From assembly GCA_910579225.1 (NCBI GenBank), contig CAJTTI010000037.1:1-26210 (forward strand): a stretch of DNA of 26,210 nt, in the 5' to 3' direction. Shown piece by piece: positions 6,451 through 13,018 of this stretch; within the stretch, counting starts at the first letter, position 1; each line of letters starts with the position of its first letter. Below the pieces are notes generated by a model. That model did not search any database. It was given only the letters and a program-made list of their open reading frames with translations, and had not been told where the DNA came from. Source of the stretch: an uncultured Lachnospiraceae bacterium. Lineage in GTDB: Bacteria; Bacillota; Clostridia; Lachnospirales; Lachnospiraceae. The position numbers and the translations under genes were made by a program.

Positions 6451-7674
6451 TTGTATCAGGATTTACCATTTACCATCCGGGAGGTGGCCGGGATTCTGAA
6501 CCTCCATGTGAGGCATAAGAATGCGGCGAGTCTGGATGTGGACTGCCCTTTCTGCGGAGAACACAAGGGTAAGCTGAACCTGAATCTGACAAAGAACGTA
6601 TTCAAATGCAACCGGTGCGGGGAAAGCGGCGGCATGCTTTCCCTGTACGGAAAGATCTATGGCGTCGATAACGGCACGGCCTGTAAAGAGATCAAGGAAG
6701 CGCTGGGACGGAATGAAAAAGCACCGGAATACCGGGTAAGGCAGGTGAAGATACCGCCAAAAGAATCGGAGATACCCAATGTCCCGCAGGCGGCGGATGA
6801 AGTAAAGGACAAAACCTATGCGATGCTGCTCTCCATGCTGCCGTTAGCCAGGCCCCATGAAGAAAATCTTCTGAAAAGAGGGTTTACCATGGAGCAGATA
6901 GAGGATAACGGCTACAGGAGCACGCCGGTCTTCGGTTTCCGGAAGCTGACGGAGCGCCTGCTGGAAAGCGGGTGCACGGTGGAAGGCGTTCCGGGTTTCT
7001 ATCAGGAGAAGGATGGTGGGTGGAGCGTACATTTTTATCCAAAGTCTTCGGGCTTTATGGTGCCTGTGCGGAACCTGGACGGCCTGATCGTTGGCATCCA
7101 GATCCGTCTGGACCATCCCCGTGACGGCAGGAAGTATATGTGGCTCTCCAGTACCAACTATCCCATGGGGACCTCTTCGGGCAGCCCTACCCATCTGGCA
7201 GGAAAGCCGGGGGACGGGACAGTCTTTATCACGGAAGGGCCTCTGAAGGGGGACCTTGCCCACGCATTATCCGGCAGGACCTTCGGCTGCATCCCAGGGG
7301 CCAACCAGTATGCGAACCTTCCCCCGTTTCTCCAGAAGATGAAACTTCTGGGCACGGAATTCGTGTATGAGGCCTACGATATGGACAAGCTGCTGAAGCC
7401 TGTCTGCAGGGGCGACTACAACGAGAAATGCAGGTACTGCGAAACTTACCGGAAAAGCTGGAAGCAGGAGCGCATCCCATGCGAAAAGAAGGGCATCAAA
7501 CGGCAGAATATCCAGAGGGGCGGCCATAAGCTCGCAGAGATCTGCCAGGACCTTGGGATGCCCATGAAGATGCTGACCTGGGACTGCGACGTGGAAGGCG
7601 ACTGGGCGGAGCATGTCAAAGGCGTGGATGATTACCTGTATGGGTTGGAACAGAAGAAAAAAGAGAGTTCATAA
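6451..7674 (+). CDS. CHC2-zinc-finger/TOPRIM-like DNA primase (DUF3854 type)
   Basis: 407 residues from a TTG start, chosen because AAAGGAGGAG lies just upstream and no in-frame ATG occurs near. Cys32, Cys35, Cys53 and Cys56 (CPFC and CNRC) form a DnaG-like zinc ribbon. A TOPRIM-like part follows, with Glu262 in VFITEGPLKGD and Asp310/Asp312 in EAYDMDK, as in DUF3854 proteins of plasmids and integrative elements. Unusually, directly after that acidic pair is a second cysteine group (Cys319, 327, 330, 344). It probably primes element replication or single-strand conversion after transfer. It ends the operon, with a terminator 15 bases past the stop. Confidence 0.85.
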   Translation: MYQDLPFTIREVAGILNLHVRHKNAASLDVDCPFCGEHKGKLNLNLTKNVFKCNRCGESGGMLSLYGKIYGVDNGTACKEIKEALGRNEKAPEYRVRQVKIPPKESEIPNVPQAADEVKDKTYAMLLSMLPLARPHEENLLKRGFTMEQIEDNGYRSTPVFGFRKLTERLLESGCTVEGVPGFYQEKDGGWSVHFYPKSSGFMVPVRNLDGLIVGIQIRLDHPRDGRKYMWLSSTNYPMGTSSGSPTHLAGKPGDGTVFITEGPLKGDLAHALSGRTFGCIPGANQYANLPPFLQKMKLLGTEFVYEAYDMDKLLKPVCRGDYNEKCRYCETYRKSWKQERIPCEKKGIKRQNIQRGGHKLAEICQDLGMPMKMLTWDCDVEGDWAEHVKGVDDYLYGLEQKKKESS

Positions 7675-7689
7675 AAATATATGAGAACC

Positions 7690-7728
7690 GGAGTGGTCTT
7701 CCCGAAACGGGGTTCCACTCCCTTTTTT
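7690..7728 (+). terminator. Intrinsic terminator of the DNA-processing operon
   Basis: GGAGTGG (7690-7696) pairs with CCACTCC (7715-7721), with an inner CCCG-AAA-CGGG stem, followed by six T at 7723-7728. Confidence 0.88.
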
Positions 7729-7739
7729 ATGCAGACAAT

Positions 7740-7799
7740 AAGTAAAATCTGCGGAATGTGTAAAAAGTTGTTGGCTTTTACTTAATCTGTGCGTATATA
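7740..7799 (+). promoter_or_regulatory. parMR promoter with overlapping inverted repeat
   Basis: TTGGCT (7771-7776), a 17-base spacer and TATATA (7794-7799) form the likely promoter. AAGTAAAA (7740-7747) and its exact reverse complement TTTTACTT (7776-7783) flank and overlap the -35 region. ParR-type proteins commonly bind DNA at their own promoter, which also serves as the centromere. Here the site is short, so operator and partition roles are both only possible. Confidence 0.5.
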
Positions 7800-7807
7800 A
7801 CAAGTGA

Positions 7808-7884
7808 AATACCCCGCAGCAAGCTACGGAGTATTCCACCCTCGCGGCAGTCGCCAAATATCCGCACAAGTGCGGCTGCTTGGC
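7808..7884 (+). ncRNA. Structured 5' leader of the ParM gene
   Basis: Hairpin 1 is AATACCCCG / CGGAGTATT with one mismatch and inner AGC-AA-GCT (7808-7835). Hairpin 2 is CCGCAC-AA-GTGCGG (7862-7875), enclosed by GCCAA (7852-7856) and TTGGC (7880-7884). No T-run follows, so it is not a classical terminator. The ParM frame is open through this segment, but the ribosome site and family alignment support the later ATG at 7924. The compact, stable fold suggests a functional RNA element; its class is unknown. Confidence 0.45.
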
Positions 7885-7923
7885 TCGTTGATCGCGGGAA
7901 TAAAAGAAAAGGAGACGAGGAGT

Positions 7924-8850
7924 ATGTACCAGAAAATGATGATACCCATAGACCATGGGAACCGCAATATGAAGACAGAGCAGTTCATCTTTACCTCCGG
8001 CCTGGTGGAGAGTGACAGCAGGCCTGCGCTGGGGGAATACCTGTATTATGATGGGCGCTATTATGCATTGACAGAGCAGAGGATCCCTTACATGAGGGAT
8101 AAGACGGCAGATGACCGGTTCTTTATCCTTACGCTGTTCGGGATCGCCATGGAAGCGGAAAGGCAGGCGTTCTGTAAAGAAGATACCATCCTTCAGGTGT
8201 CGCTTCCCGTTGGCCTGCCCCCAAAACATTATGGAGCGCTGTATCAGAAATTCCAGAAATATTTCAGCGGACGGGGCCGGCAGAGCTTTACATACAAAGG
8301 GAAGGCTTATACCATAGAGATAGAACAGGTATCGGCGTTTCCCCAGGACTATGCGGCTGCCATGACCATTTATCCGAAGATATCGGAGTTTAACAAAGTG
8401 GTGACGGTGGATATCGGGGGCTTTACGCTGGATTATCTGCTGATCCGCAGCGGGAAACCGGATCTGTCTGCCTGCGATTCTCTGGAAAAGGGCGTGATCA
8501 CGCTGTATAATAAGATGATCTCCCGCATCAATTCCGAGCATGATATCCTGCTGGAGGACAGTGATGTGGACCGGATCATCCGGGAGGAGAAAACGGATTA
8601 CGGCGCACAGATCCAGAAAACAGTCCGGGAAATGACCAGGACCTATGTGGACGACCTGCTGGGGACGCTCAGGGAACGTGGGATCGACCTGAAGACAGGC
8701 TGTGTGGTGTTTATCGGAGGAGGCGCCCTTCTGCTCCGGGAATATCTGGAGCATTCCGAGAAGATCGGACGCTGTGTGTTCATAGAAGATATCCAGGCCA
8801 ATGCAAAAGGCTATGGGCTCCTTTACCAGATCCAGAGGAAAGGCAGGTAA
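7924..8850 (+). CDS. ParM/StbA-like actin-family ATPase
   Basis: 308 residues from the ATG at 7924, preceded by AAAAGGAG and GAGG. Actin-superfamily motifs are visible: phosphate-1 IDHGNRNMKT (about residues 9-18), phosphate-2 TVDIGGFTLDYLL (about 162-174), and the adenosine loop VVFIGGGALLL (about 260-270). ParM proteins form dynamic filaments that push sister DNA molecules apart and need a small adaptor bound to a centromere; the next gene fits that adaptor. Integrative elements use such systems to keep the excised circle. The gene has its own promoter and leader, separate from the preceding operon. A GGCAG-GTAA-CTGCC hairpin spans its stop codon and the next start region. Confidence 0.85.
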   Translation: MYQKMMIPIDHGNRNMKTEQFIFTSGLVESDSRPALGEYLYYDGRYYALTEQRIPYMRDKTADDRFFILTLFGIAMEAERQAFCKEDTILQVSLPVGLPPKHYGALYQKFQKYFSGRGRQSFTYKGKAYTIEIEQVSAFPQDYAAAMTIYPKISEFNKVVTVDIGGFTLDYLLIRSGKPDLSACDSLEKGVITLYNKMISRINSEHDILLEDSDVDRIIREEKTDYGAQIQKTVREMTRTYVDDLLGTLRERGIDLKTGCVVFIGGGALLLREYLEHSEKIGRCVFIEDIQANAKGYGLLYQIQRKGR

Positions 8851-8855
8851 CTGCC

Positions 8856-9230
8856 ATGGGGAAGAAAAATGCTTTTGTAACGACCATAGGGTTCAATAAA
8901 AATGATCCAAACCATGTGGCGGTAGCAGAGCTGTTAAACAGCATGAAACGGGGGAAGGCCCAGTATATCGTCAATGCGGTGCTGGCATGGCAGAACGGGG
9001 GAAATCCGGGGGAGGCTGGCTCTGTAGGGCTGCCTCTCGATTATGAAAAAATCCGGCGATTTGTGCTGCAGGTGCTGGATGAGCGTGAGCGGCAGGGGAA
9101 CCACCATGAAGCGCACATGGAAAATCAGATGGAACAGGAAACGGAAGAGATGCCGGGAGGGATGGAGCTTGAACTGGACGAAGGTGCCATGGCGGGGATC
9201 CTGTCCTCCCTGGAGGCGTTTAAGAGATGA
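8856..9230 (+). CDS. ParR-like centromere-binding adaptor
   Basis: 124 residues, five bases after the ParM stop. The N-terminal third (PNHVAVAELLNSMKRGKAQYIVNAVLAW, in short stretches) looks like the ribbon-helix-helix region of ParR/StbB-type proteins, with the typical RGKAQYIVNAV helix. The C-terminal part is strongly acidic (MENQMEQETEEMPGGMELELDEG) and ends in a hydrophobic helix (MAGILSSLEAFKR) that could contact the ATPase filament. Identity rests mainly on gene order and size; direct sequence resemblance is modest. A bidirectional terminator follows. Confidence 0.65.
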   Translation: MGKKNAFVTTIGFNKNDPNHVAVAELLNSMKRGKAQYIVNAVLAWQNGGNPGEAGSVGLPLDYEKIRRFVLQVLDERERQGNHHEAHMENQMEQETEEMPGGMELELDEGAMAGILSSLEAFKR

Positions 9231-9239
9231 AGGGAACAT

Positions 9240-9283
9240 AAAAGGGGAGCATACAGGAGGATTACTGTCCTGTCTCCCCTTTT
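9240..9283. terminator. Bidirectional terminator between parR and the XRE gene
   Basis: AAAAGGGGAG (9240-9249) pairs perfectly with CTCCCCTTTT (9274-9283), with an inner ACAGGA/TCCTGT stem. It ends in T on both strands and sits where two convergent genes meet, overlapping the 3' end of the XRE gene. Confidence 0.82.
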
Positions 9284-9516
9284 CCCAGCAGTTCGTCCGT
9301 GGATATATGGAAATATTCGGCAAGGATTGCCACCTCGTAGTCCGGAACGAAACGGCTGCCCTGTTCGATGCGCAGGATGGTCAGGTCGCTGCACTCCATG
9401 CCCAGGAGCTGGAGCCGGCCTGCAAGGGCGGCCTGGGAGAGCCCCTGACTGGTGCGGAGCTGCTTTATCTTTGGGCCTATGATGTTTTTGGAAGTACCGT
9501 TCCAGTAGATTTTCAT
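9262..9516 (-). CDS. XRE-family HTH regulator
   Basis: 84 residues from the ATG at 9516, with AAGGGGG at good spacing; a GTG two codons upstream overlaps that site. The Cro/C1-type helix-turn-helix covers about residues 14-70: IKQLRTSQGLSQAALAGRLQ with its recognition helix, ILRIEQGSRFVPDYEVAILAEYFHISTDELL. It is a compact repressor type common on mobile elements. It faces the ParMR operon and is divergent from the next gene, so it may repress itself and 9617. Target unknown. Confidence 0.88.
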   Translation of the reverse strand: MKIYWNGTSKNIIGPKIKQLRTSQGLSQAALAGRLQLLGMECSDLTILRIEQGSRFVPDYEVAILAEYFHISTDELLGKGETGQ

Positions 9517-9616
9517 AGACACCCCCTTCTAAAGATGAAGTATGTAAAATTTGCAATGAAATAATGGTGGAATCGGGGAATACTGGATATAAAAAGTGAG
9601 ATAGGAGATGCATGGC

Positions 9617-9952
9617 ATGAATGATGTATGGATGAAGATAGCACAGTTTTTAGGAACTTTGAACGGGGAAAATGTAAAAAGGAAAAGCTATGTGTGCACC
9701 CCGGAGTATGAAGCGGCTCTGGAGGAATGGAAGGAAACGGAGCAGGAATGGGGGATATTTCTGGAAACTCTGCCCGCAGACGAACAGGAAAAGGTGGAGG
9801 AAATGAAAGAGCGCCTGGAGGATTTTGCGTCTGCCCAGGAGAAACGAGCTTACATTCAGGGCTATGTGGATTGTGTGCAGGCACTGTACCACCTAAGGCT
9901 TCTGAAGGAGAATGAAGGATTGAAATGGGCAGAGAAGATGGATTTGCGCTAA
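9617..9952 (+). CDS. Small helical protein, DUF6809-like
   Basis: 111 residues. The ATG at 9617 lies nine bases after AGGAG; the in-frame ATG at 9608 touches that site and is too close. The protein is acidic and helical, with EWKETEQEWGIFLETLP and the C-terminal EKRAYIQGYVDCVQALYHL. This layout recalls the DUF6809 family of small Bacillota proteins of unknown role; the name is from memory and unsure. It is divergent from the XRE gene and immediately precedes the cargo. Confidence 0.7.
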   Translation: MNDVWMKIAQFLGTLNGENVKRKSYVCTPEYEAALEEWKETEQEWGIFLETLPADEQEKVEEMKERLEDFASAQEKRAYIQGYVDCVQALYHLRLLKENEGLKWAEKMDLR

Positions 9953-10007
9953 GAAGGAGATGCCCTTGTCTGTCGTATGTGATAAAATCCGTACCGCTTT
10001 CTTTGTC

Positions 10008-10036
10008 TTGTATTCCTCTCTGAGAAGAAATATAAT
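10008..10036 (+). promoter_or_regulatory. Promoter of module 1 regulator genes
   Basis: TTGTAT (10008-10013), a 17-base spacer and TATAAT (10031-10036). It would give a leader of about 45 nt before the ATG at 10089. No 11-bp ATTTCACA-type repeats are seen here, so the regulator genes of module 1 may be constitutive while the transporter genes are induced. Confidence 0.68.
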
Positions 10037-10088
10037 AGGGCGAAAGGGCAAAACCCTGCAAAAAGAAAAACGAAAGAGAGTGGATTTC

Positions 10089-10775
10089 ATGGCCAATATC
10101 CTGGTTGTTGAAGATGAGAAGAAGATGCAGGAAATTATTGTGGAATATATGCAGCGCGGCGGACATACCTGTTTTACGGCGGACGATGGAATGGACGCGA
10201 TCATGGTATTGAAGAATCACCCTATGGATTTGATGATACTGGATATTATGATTCCCCATCTCGACGGGTTTTCCGTCTGCAGGATGGCAAGGGAAATGAG
10301 CAGTCTCCCGATTATTATGCTGACGGCCAAAAGCAATGAGGACGATAAATTGAAAGGCTATGACCTTGGCGCAGATGATTACATGACAAAGCCCTTCAGT
10401 CCGAAGGTGCTGCTGGCAAAAACAAACGCCTTACTGCGCCGTTCCTTAGTTCTTCCGGCAGATACCATAAACACCGCAAACGCTGTCTGCGGGGGAAATA
10501 TTTCCATCCTTCCGTCTGCCCATAAGGTTTTTCTGGAGGAGCAGGAGATTACCCTGACTTACAAGGAATATGAACTGCTTTATTTCCTTATGTCAAACCC
10601 GGGACAGATTTTCAGCCGGGAACAGCTGTTGAATCGGATATGGGGATATGATTTTGAGGGAACCACCAGAACCGTAGATACGCATATTAAAACCCTCCGG
10701 CAAAAACTGGGCGGGGAGGGCAGACATATCGTTACGCTTATCCGGTCCGGATACAAATTTGAGGTGACAGCATGA
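10089..10775 (+). CDS. Module 1 OmpR-family response regulator
   Basis: 228 residues. The receiver domain starts at ANILVVEDE with acidic residues Glu8/Asp9 and phospho-acceptor Asp52 in MILDIMIPHLDG; the conserved Thr and Lys are in MLTAKSN and MTKPFSP. The winged-helix output domain (about 130-228) has TYKEYELLYFLMSNPGQIFSREQLL and TRTVDTHIKTLRQKLG. It should be phosphorylated by the kinase encoded next, whose start overlaps its stop (ATGA), and bind the repeats at 11918. In-frame sequence upstream of 10089 is the promoter region and was not included. Confidence 0.95.
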   Translation: MANILVVEDEKKMQEIIVEYMQRGGHTCFTADDGMDAIMVLKNHPMDLMILDIMIPHLDGFSVCRMAREMSSLPIIMLTAKSNEDDKLKGYDLGADDYMTKPFSPKVLLAKTNALLRRSLVLPADTINTANAVCGGNISILPSAHKVFLEEQEITLTYKEYELLYFLMSNPGQIFSREQLLNRIWGYDFEGTTRTVDTHIKTLRQKLGGEGRHIVTLIRSGYKFEVTA

Positions 10776-11848
10776 AAATAAGCGGCCATATGAACCTATT
10801 TACCATCCGGAAAAAAATAGTGATGGCTTCCAAAGTGATGGGTGCCATTTTGGTGTTGTCTTATGTGTTTTCTGCCAGGCTGCCGTTAAACGAAGATGCT
10901 TCCTTTATGATCTGGCTGATATTTGTTGCCGTCTTAATCTGCATGATTGACCTGTGGATGGCCCGGTTTATTTCAAAGCCGGTGTCTGAACTGAATGAAG
11001 CCGCCGGCCGGATGGCAGATTTAGACTTCTCACATCTTTGTGAGGTAACAGGGCGTGATGAGTTTGGGGAGCTTTCCCATAGTCTGAACGTTATGGCCGG
11101 GAACCTTCAGAAGGCATTTGTGGAGCTGGAACAGGCAAACAGGAAGCTGGAACTGGATGTGGAGCAGAAAAAACGCCTGCTGGCTGAGCGCAAAGAACTG
11201 GTGGATAACCTTTCCCATGAAATGAAAACGCCCCTGGGGGTCATCCGGGCCTATGCCGAAGGGCTGCAGGATGAAACAGATGAAAGAAAAAGGCAGGATT
11301 ATTACCAGGTCATCATGGCAGAAACAGAACGTATGGGCAGTCTGATCATGACACTGCTTGACTTGTCTGCACTGGAAAATGGGGTCACAGAGCTTACCCC
11401 GGAGCGCTTCGACTTTGTGGAATTTCTGGAGACCGTAGCCGGGCGTCTGCTGATGGATATCCCGGATGCTGATTTTGAGCTTCAGTATGAACTGCCCAGG
11501 CTGCCTGTTTATGTCCATACAGATAAGGGCAGAATGGAGCAGGTGCTGAACAATCTGATCGTCAATGCAAAGCGGAATGTCCGGCCGGGCGGCGTGTTGA
11601 AACTCTCGCTCACAGAACGGGATGGTGTTCTGGACTTTTCCGTCTATAATCAGGGGCATCACATCCCGGAGGAAAACCTTTCAAAAATCTGGACGAAATT
11701 TTACCGCGATCAACATACAAAATACAGCGGTTCTGGACTGGGGCTTGCAATCGTGGCGCAGATCCTTTCCATGCAGCATTTAACATACGGCGCAGCAAAC
11801 CGTCCGGACGGAGTGGAATTCTATTTTTCCATTCCGATTGTAAAATAA
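10772..11848 (+). CDS. Module 1 sensor histidine kinase with very short external loop
   Basis: 358 residues. Membrane segments lie at about 18-35 and 45-66, with only about ten residues between them (ARLPLNEDAS), so there is hardly any extracellular sensor. HAMP (about 67-118) contains KPVSELNEAAGRM. The phospho-acceptor is His149 in NLSHEMKTPLG. The N-box (NNLIVNAKRN) and G-box (GSGLGLAIV) complete the ATPase domain. Such intramembrane-type kinases of Bacillota often sense peptide stress through a partner transporter rather than by binding the peptide. It overlaps the regulator by four bases and precedes the operator and the transporter genes. Confidence 0.93.
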   Translation: MKISGHMNLFTIRKKIVMASKVMGAILVLSYVFSARLPLNEDASFMIWLIFVAVLICMIDLWMARFISKPVSELNEAAGRMADLDFSHLCEVTGRDEFGELSHSLNVMAGNLQKAFVELEQANRKLELDVEQKKRLLAERKELVDNLSHEMKTPLGVIRAYAEGLQDETDERKRQDYYQVIMAETERMGSLIMTLLDLSALENGVTELTPERFDFVEFLETVAGRLLMDIPDADFELQYELPRLPVYVHTDKGRMEQVLNNLIVNAKRNVRPGGVLKLSLTERDGVLDFSVYNQGHHIPEENLSKIWTKFYRDQHTKYSGSGLGLAIVAQILSMQHLTYGAANRPDGVEFYFSIPIVK

Positions 11849-11917
11849 AAATCAATTCACGGGGAAGGCTTTGGTTACTGAAAAGGAATCGAGGCTTTTT
11901 CTTTTTGTAATGAAAAG

Positions 11918-11973
11918 ATTTCACATCAATTTCACACCGATTTCACATGGACTTCAACGCGCTTTTTTATTGT
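11918..11973 (+). promoter_or_regulatory. Module 1 operator: four 11-bp direct repeats plus -10 box
   Basis: Units begin at 11918, 11929, 11940 and 11951: ATTTCACATCA, ATTTCACACCG, ATTTCACATGG, ACTTCAACGCG, exactly 11 bp apart. A TATTGT box at 11968-11973 follows six bases later, with no clear -35, as expected when an OmpR-type activator occupies that position. A palindromic GAGGAAAA-AA-TTTTCCTC lies at 11985-12002, before the ribosome site of the first transporter gene. The repeat is seen directly; binding by the module 1 regulator is inferred. Confidence 0.75.
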
Positions 11974-12020
11974 TATCCCATCAGGAGGAAAAAATTTTCC
12001 TCAAAAAGGAGGTGACGGAT

Positions 12021-12173
12021 ATGTTCTCAGGATTGGAATGGTACTGGTGGCTTGTGATCGTGGTGGTTCTCATCGTCTCTGTTCCGTTCAAAGTAAAATT
12101 TATGAAATGGTGGAGCAGGCGCCAGCAGGAGCAGAAGAAGGGGCAGCGTGGAAAGTGGGGTGATGACGAATGA
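12021..12173 (+). CDS. 50-residue single-span membrane protein of module 1
   Basis: The ATG at 12021 has a full ribosome site (AAAGGAGGTGA) ten bases upstream, the strongest in the module. One membrane helix (about 7-25) has a tryptophan-rich front (LEWYWWLVIVVV), followed by a strongly basic cytosolic tail (KFMKWWSRRQQEQKKGQRGKW) and an acidic end. It is the first gene after the operator and overlaps the ATPase start by four bases (ATGA), so it is probably made in step with the transporter. No family was recognised. It could be a transporter subunit, a sensor link to the short-loop kinase, or a protective membrane peptide. Confidence 0.75.
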   Translation: MFSGLEWYWWLVIVVVLIVSVPFKVKFMKWWSRRQQEQKKGQRGKWGDDE

Positions 12174-13018
12174 TCGAGGTAAAGAACCTGACATTCTCCT
12201 ACAGCAAAGACAAGCAGGCCCTTCACGGCCTGGACTTCACTGTGGGAGACGGAGAAATTTTTGGCTTCCTGGGGCCCAACGGCTCCGGAAAGTCCACAAC
12301 GCAGAAGATACTCACCGGGATTTTGAAGGGGCATGGAGGGAATGTCTCCCTGTTCGGGCAGGACATCTCCGCCGCCCACGGGCAGGAATTTTTTCAGAAG
12401 ATTGGCGTCCTCTTCGAGTTTCCCTATCTGTACGCCAATCTGAGCGCCGTGGATAATCTGAACTATTTTGCCTCGTTCTATCCAAAGGAGCAGCGGCGGG
12501 ATGTGGGGGAGCTGCTTAACATGCTGGAGTTTAAGCCAGACTTTCTGAAAAAGCCGGTGTCCTCTTACTCCAAGGGAATGCGCCAGAGGGTAAGTATGGC
12601 ACGGGCGCTGGTGAGCAATCCCCGGCTGCTGTTCCTGGACGAACCCACCAGCGGCCTTGACCCCTCCGGAGCGGTGCTGTTCCGCAAAATCATCGAGCAG
12701 GAGCGCAAAAAGGGGACCACGGTCTTTGTCACTACCCACAATATGGTGGACGCTGACCTCCTGTGCGACCGGGTGGCATTCATCTCTAACGGGAACCTGG
12801 TGGCTCTGGACACGCCCAGGCGTCTGAAGGAGAAAAACAGCAATCACCGGGTGGTCATCGACTACCTGTACCAGGGACAGCGGGAGACGAAAACCATTGA
12901 GGCTCCAGAGCTGGAGGCGGGCATCCCTTTTGCCCATGATGAGATCATCAGCATCCACTCCCAGGAACCGACGCTGGAGGATATGTTCATACAATACACG
13001 GGAAGGGGGCTGTCCTGA
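12170..13018 (+). CDS. Module 1 ABC ATPase, E-loop (lantibiotic-immunity) type
   Basis: 282 residues. Walker A GPNGSGKST (35-43), signature SYSKGMRQR (132-140), Walker B LLFLDEP (153-159) and switch His190 are intact. The residue normally Gln in the Q-loop is Glu83 (IGVLFEFPYLY). This E-loop is a known hallmark of LanF-type lantibiotic-immunity ATPases. It should drive the two following ABC-2 permeases to remove a peptide from the membrane. Its stop overlaps the next start (TGATG). Base composition is visibly richer in GC than the regulator and kinase genes before it. Confidence 0.93.
   Translation: MIEVKNLTFSYSKDKQALHGLDFTVGDGEIFGFLGPNGSGKSTTQKILTGILKGHGGNVSLFGQDISAAHGQEFFQKIGVLFEFPYLYANLSAVDNLNYFASFYPKEQRRDVGELLNMLEFKPDFLKKPVSSYSKGMRQRVSMARALVSNPRLLFLDEPTSGLDPSGAVLFRKIIEQERKKGTTVFVTTHNMVDADLLCDRVAFISNGNLVALDTPRRLKEKNSNHRVVIDYLYQGQRETKTIEAPELEAGIPFAHDEIISIHSQEPTLEDMFIQYTGRGLS

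Noticed and set aside
11918..11961. Regular repeats as a small CRISPR array
   Set aside because: Units are contiguous 11-mers without spacers, lie at a promoter and have no cas genes nearby; operator repeats explain them.
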